64,000 nucleotides of DNA from Campylobacter concisus. Lineage in GTDB: Bacteria > Campylobacterota > Campylobacteria > Campylobacterales > Campylobacteraceae. The translations under genes were made by a program, and so were the position numbers. Where the stretch lies: positions 248,001-312,000 of the forward strand of contig NZ_CP049264.1 in assembly GCF_003048875.2 (NCBI RefSeq), read 5' to 3'. This document shows positions 59,144 through 64,000 of the stretch, in pieces. Under the pieces are notes generated by a model. The model searched no databases and was not told the DNA's origin. It saw only the letters and a program-made list of their open reading frames with translations. How positions within the stretch are numbered: position 1 is the stretch's first letter; the number at the start of each line of letters is the position of its first letter.

Positions 59144-59257
59144 GCATGCAGTGCTTTAGCACAATTGCATGCCCCTCTAACGTGCGAGGGGTTTGGAGGA
59201 TTAAAAAGGGGGATAAGGGGACGGCTTCGTAATTCAAGTCCCCTTGTCTCCCTTTTT
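59144..59257. repeat. Structured repeat unit C with compensatory changes
   Basis: Hairpin 1 at 59144-59172: GCATGCA...TGCATGC with inner GTGC/GCAC, sequence different from A and B but still paired. CCCCTC/GAGGGG at 59172-59191. Hairpin 2 at 59203-59257 has a 20-bp stem (two wobbles) and the conserved loop CTTCGTAATTCAAG, again with a different stem sequence. Hairpin 3 is absent. Confidence 0.75.
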
Positions 59258-59363
59258 GGATAAAAAATTTATAAACTAAGAAGTTATTTCATATATTTTA
59301 GACCCAGCATTTGCATATAAAAGCTAAATTTCTTAAAATATGCCAAAAAATTAGGAGCAAAAA

Positions 59364-60047
59364 ATGCTATCAGGCGAGCTACTTAAAAGCCATTTTGCTA
59401 AATTTGATCTAGTGGCGATGCTTAGTGAGTTTTTAAAGCAATGTTGTTTTGATAAAGAAAAATTTCAAGCACTTAAGCGAGATGGTTTTAAAAGCTTAGA
59501 CAAGAGCCAAAGAGAGGAGCTTCTTAAAATAGCAGGTTTTAAGGCGTATCTTGACGCGAAATTTCAGGGCTTTTTGCGTGAGCTGATGCAAAGCAAGATC
59601 TTCGTTATAAGCGGTGTGGAGTATAAATTTAGTGAGCTTGAAATTTACACCTGCTTTGATGCAAACACCTACAAAAGATCGTGCGAAGCGGGCGAAATTT
59701 ACTTTCACAACTTTGGTTTTGACATCTCTTTTAAGAGCGAGCCAGCGCTTTATGGTGGCATCTTGGTAAGGAGCTTGAAACCATTAAAAGAGCGAAATTT
59801 CATCTTTGGACCAAGAAAATGTGCCTTGCATATCTTAAATAGCAAAATAAGTAATTTAAATTTTGATCTAAAAGAGGCTGATTATAGAGATGATGAGGTT
59901 GCTTTTACGTCAAGGATTAGGTCGTTTAAAGATGAGAGTGAGCTTCAAAATGACGCTTTAAGGGCGGTTAGTGGCGAGTTTATAGGGGCACTTGAAAGTG
60001 CAAAAGAGTATAAAAAAAGAGTTGAAAATGCCTATAAAAAGGGATGA
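59364..60047 (+). CDS. Hypothetical protein at the start of the polyene-like cluster
   Basis: 227 residues, soluble, Lys/Glu-rich, no signal peptide. Segments such as EIYTCFDANTYKRSCEAGEIY and FIFGPRKCALHI give no family I recognise. It overlaps the phosphopantetheinyl transferase by 20 nt and so belongs to the same transcription unit; function unknown. Confidence 0.6.
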   Translation: MLSGELLKSHFAKFDLVAMLSEFLKQCCFDKEKFQALKRDGFKSLDKSQREELLKIAGFKAYLDAKFQGFLRELMQSKIFVISGVEYKFSELEIYTCFDANTYKRSCEAGEIYFHNFGFDISFKSEPALYGGILVRSLKPLKERNFIFGPRKCALHILNSKISNLNFDLKEADYRDDEVAFTSRIRSFKDESELQNDALRAVSGEFIGALESAKEYKKRVENAYKKG

Positions 60048-60549
60048 AATTTATCTTTTTATCGGCTTTGAGGCTGAGAAATTTAGCCCCAAAATGCTAG
60101 ATAAAAAAGAGCGTAGAAAACTAAAAAAATATCCAAATTTAGTAAATTCAAACTCATTTAAACTTTCTCGCTATTTAAAATTTAAAGCAAAAAAACGGGG
60201 CAAAATTTGCCTTTCTCACAAAGAAAATATCGCTGTTTTGGCTATCTCAAAAGAAAAAGTTGGCGTCGATGTGGAGGAGCTAAAAGAGCGAAATTTTGAC
60301 GGAGTGATCAAATTTTGCTTTAGCAAAAAAGAGAGCGAAATTTACGCAAACGCAAAAGATAAAATGCAAAAATTTTATGAAATTTACACCGCAAAAGAGG
60401 CTGTGATAAAAGCCAAAAATTTAGCCTTTAGTGATCTTGCTAGCGTTAAATTTGACGAGATGGAGAGAAGATACTTGATTATTAATAATCTATTTATCAT
60501 TTGCCTTGCATTTAAGCATTTCAAAGATATAATTGTTAAATTTTTATGA
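60028..60549 (+). CDS. 4'-phosphopantetheinyl transferase (Sfp/AcpT-like)
   Basis: 173 residues from ATG 60028. Transfers phosphopantetheine from CoA to an acyl carrier protein. Magnesium-binding motifs: VGVDVEELKERNF and FYEIYTAKEAVIKA, with SHKENIAVLAIS before. Small, as in single-domain family members. It probably activates the ACP of the adjacent cluster; that ACP is not in the window. Confidence 0.82.
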   Translation: MPIKRDEIYLFIGFEAEKFSPKMLDKKERRKLKKYPNLVNSNSFKLSRYLKFKAKKRGKICLSHKENIAVLAISKEKVGVDVEELKERNFDGVIKFCFSKKESEIYANAKDKMQKFYEIYTAKEAVIKAKNLAFSDLASVKFDEMERRYLIINNLFIICLAFKHFKDIIVKFL

Positions 60550-60574
60550 TTTTAGAACACTAAAAAGGCAAAAA

Positions 60575-60952
60575 GTGCTTGTAAAAAAGATAGCTATGAT
60601 CCTTGCGGTAACGCTTCTAGCTCTTGGCTGTGCGAAGAAATTTGATGCGCCAAAGCTGGCGGATTTTAGCTTAAAAGCGTTTAAGGTTAGTTCATCAAAA
60701 GGGCCGCTAATGCTCTATGTGCAAAATAGTGAAAACAAGTATAAATTTAGCCTTATAAACGCACTTGGCGTGCCAGAAGCTAGGCGAGTTTTAAAGGACG
60801 GCACGTTTGCAAATTTGGGCTTCTTGCCACCAAATAGCGCCTACAACGAGCTTTTTATCAAGGTGCTTGAGATGATAAAAGATGAAAAAAATGAGCAAAA
60901 ATTTATGATAGATGATCAAATTTATGAGGTAAAAAGCGTTGATCTACGTTAG
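60575..60952 (+). CDS. Small lipoprotein (possibly DUF3261-like)
   Basis: 125 residues from GTG 60575, chosen because it gives a lipoprotein signal (MLVKKIAMILAVTLLALGC, Cys19 lipidated). Mature part short, with KGPLMLYVQNSENKYKFSLI. DUF3261 lipoproteins occur in aryl polyene clusters, but this one is shorter and the match is tentative. Overlaps the following ketosynthase by 14 nt. Confidence 0.65.
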   Translation: MLVKKIAMILAVTLLALGCAKKFDAPKLADFSLKAFKVSSSKGPLMLYVQNSENKYKFSLINALGVPEARRVLKDGTFANLGFLPPNSAYNELFIKVLEMIKDEKNEQKFMIDDQIYEVKSVDLR

Positions 60953-62105
60953 CAAACCAGCCATTATCAGCGCCGCAGGTAGCAGTAGCGATGAAAATTT
61001 AAGTTCGCTTTTAAGTGGTAAGAGATTTTTAAGCAAAAGCTCTGAATTTCACCCGCAAAATGAGTTTTTGGTGGGTAAATTTAATGGCGCTTTGCCTAGC
61101 TTTTCAAGTAAAACCAAAGAACACTTCAAAACTCGCACCAACGCCTTGCTTTTAAGCACGATGTTAGAGGTGGGTGATGAGATAAAAAGAGCGATCAAAA
61201 AATATGGCAAAAGCCGAGTGGGAGTAGTTCTTGGCACTACAACAAGCGGCGTTGAGGAGAATTTCGAGCCATTTAAAGGCTATATCGCGACTGGATTTTT
61301 TGATAAAAGCAGGTTTGGCATAAATAGAAACTGCCTTGCAAACGTGGCTGAGTTTGTAAGTGACTTTTACGAGCTTAGCGGTCCAAGCTACTGCGTATCG
61401 ACTGCGTGTACCTCGGGTGTTAAGGCGGTTATTGAGGCAAAAAGGCTCATTGAAAGCGAGCTTTGTGACGCAGTCATTTGTGGTGGCGTCGATAGCCTAA
61501 ATACGCTTACGATAAATGGCTTTAACTCGCTTAGCATACTAAGCAGCGCCCCAAGTCAGGCCTTTTCTAAAAATAGAGAGGGGATAAATATCGGTGAGGG
61601 AGCTGGGTTATTTTTGCTAAGCCGTGATGAAATTTCAAATGTTGTGGTCGCCAGCTCTGCCTCAAACTGCGACGCTTTTCACATGACGCAGCCTGATTTT
61701 AGCGCTAAAATGGCAGTAAATTGTATAGAGGGCGCGCTAAAAAGAGCTAGTGTGAGCTGCGTGGATTATGTAAATTTGCATGGCACCGGCACGCAGGCAA
61801 ACGACAAAATGGAGGCAAAAGCTGTAAATTTAACGCTTGGTGCCACCTTTGCAAGCACGCTAAAACCACAGATCGGCCACACGCTTGGGGCTGCTGGAGC
61901 TATTGAGAGCGCCATTTGCGCCATGCTTTGCATGGAGCAAAATAGCCTCTTGCCACCACACGTTTATGACGGCGAGTATGATGAGAGCTTGGAGGCTGTA
62001 AATTTAGTAAAAAGTGGCACGAAATTTGACGTAAAAACAGCGATGTCGCTATCTTTTGCCTTTGGCGGAGATAATGCCGTGATAATATTTAAAAGAGTGA
62101 GATGA
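60939..62105 (+). CDS. Beta-ketoacyl-ACP synthase (ApeO-like)
   Basis: 388 residues, TTG start at 60939. Condensing enzyme with a full active site: Cys157 (STACTSG), His281 (HGTGTQAND) and His314 (PQIGHTLGAAG). The order KS-DH-KR-KS and the neighbouring PPTase match aryl polyene clusters (apeO-P-Q-R), in which two KS proteins extend the polyene. Substrate not determinable from sequence. Confidence 0.85.
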   Translation: MIYVSKPAIISAAGSSSDENLSSLLSGKRFLSKSSEFHPQNEFLVGKFNGALPSFSSKTKEHFKTRTNALLLSTMLEVGDEIKRAIKKYGKSRVGVVLGTTTSGVEENFEPFKGYIATGFFDKSRFGINRNCLANVAEFVSDFYELSGPSYCVSTACTSGVKAVIEAKRLIESELCDAVICGGVDSLNTLTINGFNSLSILSSAPSQAFSKNREGINIGEGAGLFLLSRDEISNVVVASSASNCDAFHMTQPDFSAKMAVNCIEGALKRASVSCVDYVNLHGTGTQANDKMEAKAVNLTLGATFASTLKPQIGHTLGAAGAIESAICAMLCMEQNSLLPPHVYDGEYDESLEAVNLVKSGTKFDVKTAMSLSFAFGGDNAVIIFKRVR

Positions 62106-62545
62106 TGATAAGTGATTATTTGCCACATAGCAGCGCCATAACCTTGATCGATGAAATTTTAGAATTTATCCCTTGCGAGAGCATAAAAGTAAGAAGTGTG
62201 ATAAATGAGCAAAACCCATTTTTAGAAGATGGTAAATTTATGACGCAAAAGGCGATAGAGATGATGGCTCAAAGTCTTGGGATCTACGACTCAAAGATGC
62301 GTGAGCTAAGGGGCGAGAAGGCGATATTTGGCTTTTTGCTTGGTAGTAGAAAATTTGAAATTTTTAGGCCATATTTTAATGTGAGCGATGAGATAGTGAT
62401 CATTTCAAAGTGCTCCATTCAAGATGAGAGTGGATTTGGCGTTTATGACAGCGAGCTTTATGTAAATGGCGAGCTTGGCGCAAGGGCGGTTTTAAACGTG
62501 ATGAGCCCTGATGAAGAATTTGTAAAAAAGGCACTTAGTGAGTAA
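62102..62545 (+). CDS. 3-hydroxyacyl-ACP dehydratase-like hotdog protein (ApeP-like)
   Basis: 147 residues of the FabZ/ApeP type: YLPHSSAITLIDEILEF at the N-terminus (catalytic His in LPHS) and QKAIEMMAQSLGIYDSKMRE (Glu in EMMAQ). It removes water from 3-hydroxyacyl-ACP. 4-nt overlap with the KS upstream and 8-nt with the reductase downstream. Confidence 0.85.
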   Translation: MMISDYLPHSSAITLIDEILEFIPCESIKVRSVINEQNPFLEDGKFMTQKAIEMMAQSLGIYDSKMRELRGEKAIFGFLLGSRKFEIFRPYFNVSDEIVIISKCSIQDESGFGVYDSELYVNGELGARAVLNVMSPDEEFVKKALSE

Positions 62546-63257
62546 GAGAGTATTGATAACTGGATCAAGTAGAGGCATAGGAGCTAGCATCGCTAGGCGC
62601 CTTGCTAATGAATACGAAGTGGTGCTTCACGCAAGAAGTAAGAGCGATGAGCTTTTAAAGATGGCTAGCGAGCTTGGGGCTAAATTTATGACATTTGACG
62701 TGGCTAACACTGCTGCGGCTAAAGAAGCTATAGAGGCTGATATGGAGGCAAATGGCGTCTATTACGGCGTTATTTTAAACGCTGGCATAACAAGAGACAA
62801 CACCTTTGTAGGGCTAAGCGACGAAGAGTGGTTTGACGTGATAGATGTAAATTTAAATGGCTTTTACAACGTCCTAAGGCCAGCGCTAATGCCTATGATA
62901 AGGGCTAGAAAGCCAGCTAGGATAGTGACACTAAGCTCTGTTTCTGGGGTCATTGGCAACAGGGGTCAGGTGAATTACTCAGCTAGCAAGGCAGGCATCA
63001 TAGGAGCTAGCAAAGCCCTTGCAGTCGAGCTTGCCAGCAGGGGCATAACAGTAAACTGCGTGGCACCCGGACTTATAAAGACAGATATGAGCGAAGAAAT
63101 TTTAAATAGCGACTTCTTAGACGAAGTGCTAAAGGCCATACCTGCAAAAAGAGCTGGCGAGGCAGATGAGGTGGCTGGACTTGTTAAATTTCTACTAAGT
63201 GACGAGGCTAGCTACATCACAAGGCAGGTCATCGGCGTAAATGGAGGACTTTGCTAA
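62538..63257 (+). CDS. 3-oxoacyl-ACP reductase (FabG/ApeQ-like)
   Basis: 239-residue short-chain dehydrogenase. NADPH site GSSRGIGASIARRL; active-site Ser, Tyr and Lys in TLSSVSGVIGNRGQVNYSAS. N-terminus starts SKRVLITGSSRGIG. Reduces 3-oxoacyl-ACP in the polyene cycle; 1-nt overlap with the next KS. Confidence 0.88.
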   Translation: MSKRVLITGSSRGIGASIARRLANEYEVVLHARSKSDELLKMASELGAKFMTFDVANTAAAKEAIEADMEANGVYYGVILNAGITRDNTFVGLSDEEWFDVIDVNLNGFYNVLRPALMPMIRARKPARIVTLSSVSGVIGNRGQVNYSASKAGIIGASKALAVELASRGITVNCVAPGLIKTDMSEEILNSDFLDEVLKAIPAKRAGEADEVAGLVKFLLSDEASYITRQVIGVNGGLC

Positions 63258-64000
63258 TGCGTGTATTTGTCACAGGTATCGGCGCAGTCAGTGCTTTTGG
63301 CAACAGCTGGGAGGAGATGAGGGCTAAATTTCTTGAGGGTAAAAATGCCGTGAGATATATGAGCGAGTGGGAGGGTTATAAAGAGCTAAACACGCGCCTA
63401 GCAGCACCTATCATAGACTACAAGCACCCGCAGGAATGGGATAGAAAGCAGCTAAGAAGCCTTGGCAAGGTTTCATGTTACAGTGTGCATGCGGCTGGAC
63501 TTGCTTTAAAAGATGCTGGCTTGCTAAATGGCGAAGGCTTGCAGGCTGCAAATTTAGACCCAAGCGTGCAAGATGGCAGGATGGGCGTGGCAAGTGGCTC
63601 AAGCACTGGTAGTACGGACTCTATCCTTGACATGGCAAAGCTAGTTTTAGATATGGATAGTGGCTTTAACGCAAATACCTACATAAAAATGATGCCTCAT
63701 ACCACAGCGGCAAATATCGCGCTATTTTACTCGCTAAAAGGGCGCATCATCCCTACATCTTCGGCATGTACGAGCGGCTCGCACGCCATTGGCTACGCGT
63801 ACGAGAGCATAAAAAATGGCAGCATAGATATGATGCTAGCTGGTGGGGCTGAGGAGCTTTGTGTGAGCGAGGCGTACGTCTTTGACAAGCTCTACGCGAC
63901 TAGTGTCAAAAACCACGCGCCAAATTTGACACCAACGCCATTTGAGAAAGATAGAGATGGCTTGGTGCTTGGCGAGGGAGCTGGTTTTTTAGTGCTTGAA
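63257..64000 (+). CDS. Beta-ketoacyl-ACP synthase II-like (ApeR-like), 3' partial
   Basis: ATG 63257 opens a frame that has no stop before the window end; 248 residues are visible. It reads MRVFVTGIGAVSAFGNSWEE and has the active Cys at about residue 171 (SSACTSGSHAIGYAY). The two active-site His lie beyond the window. Second KS of the cluster, as in aryl polyene pathways. Confidence 0.85.
   Translation, partial: MRVFVTGIGAVSAFGNSWEEMRAKFLEGKNAVRYMSEWEGYKELNTRLAAPIIDYKHPQEWDRKQLRSLGKVSCYSVHAAGLALKDAGLLNGEGLQAANLDPSVQDGRMGVASGSSTGSTDSILDMAKLVLDMDSGFNANTYIKMMPHTTAANIALFYSLKGRIIPTSSACTSGSHAIGYAYESIKNGSIDMMLAGGAEELCVSEAYVFDKLYATSVKNHAPNLTPTPFEKDRDGLVLGEGAGFLVLE

Larger units (their letters stand above)
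58376..59363. other. 988-bp non-coding region carrying a structured repeat array
   Basis: No credible gene: frames are short and broken. The region consists of three related units (A 58442-58665, B 58858-59082, C 59144-59257) separated by AT-rich spacers. Each unit starts with a GCATGC hairpin; spacers contain recurring AAATTTTAAAATT words and CACTCGC. Details are given in the separate entries. Confidence 0.8.

Noticed and set aside
58376-59363. CRISPR array
   Set aside because: Repeats are long, unevenly spaced, diverged and only three; no short identical repeats with unique spacers are present.

Overview
The window is AT-rich, densely packed epsilonproteobacterial DNA. Gene content and protein sequences (CiaB, a CadF-type OmpA protein, the ccoNOQP-DUF4006-FixH run, AddAB, NspC, selenium-dependent formate metabolism) point to Campylobacter, most probably C. 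concisus or a close relative. The species is inferred from recalled family features, not from a search.

Layout. 1-4710: end of a group 4 (Hyf/Hyc-type) formate hydrogenlyase operon (large subunit cut by the window start, ferredoxin, small subunit, HycH-like protein, HycI protease), then a FocA-type formate channel. 4958-9193: a small membrane protein, DUF507, carA, a UreH/TauE-like membrane protein, and a two-component pair whose kinase carries an in-frame amber codon. 9286-13865: cbb3 oxidase operon ccoNOQP with DUF4006, an unlisted 33-residue membrane peptide, a TPM-like protein and FixH. 13866-16221: an unusually GC-rich nhaA with a clipped proA start, flanked by two copies of the end of a flavin reductase-like gene; this looks like a horizontally acquired insertion. 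16372-21533: addB and addA. 21614-24314: rplM-rpsI, cadF/ompA and a HAD phosphatase. 24315-25830: a scar of broken genes (methyltransferase tail, carB tail, winged-helix ORF, 5'-truncated flavoprotein). 25845-33018, minus strand: motE-like, fliJ-like, purA, hisZ-like and a large PAS-GGDEF-EAL protein. 33106-36558, minus strand: nitroreductase, a selenoprotein SelD read through UGA, YedF, and formate dehydrogenase cytochrome b. 36792-43202: DJ-1/PfpI protein, nspC, moaD-moaE, a Crp/Fnr regulator, a thioesterase and ciaB. 43189-51694: two further GGDEF-EAL proteins, dUTPase, a CysZ/EI24-type membrane protein and small hypotheticals. 51988-56817: a 1609-residue type I secretion adhesin with about ten EF-hand-like repeats. 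56928-58375: lemA and a TPM protein. 58376-59363: a non-coding array of structured repeats. 59364-64000: start of an aryl-polyene-type fatty-acid-like cluster (phosphopantetheinyl transferase, lipoprotein, KS-DH-KR-KS), running off the window end.

How it works together. Formate is a theme: hydrogenlyase, FocA, formate dehydrogenase cytochrome b, and selenophosphate synthesis that would feed a selenocysteine formate dehydrogenase. Microaerobic respiration comes from the cbb3 oxidase. Surface and lifestyle functions include CadF, CiaB, the giant adhesin, three c-di-GMP proteins and the polyene cluster. The most unusual points are the three-copy structured repeat at 58.4-59.3 kb whose stems change in a compensatory way, the nhaA insertion with duplicated flanks, the UGA-containing selD, and the amber-interrupted histidine kinase.
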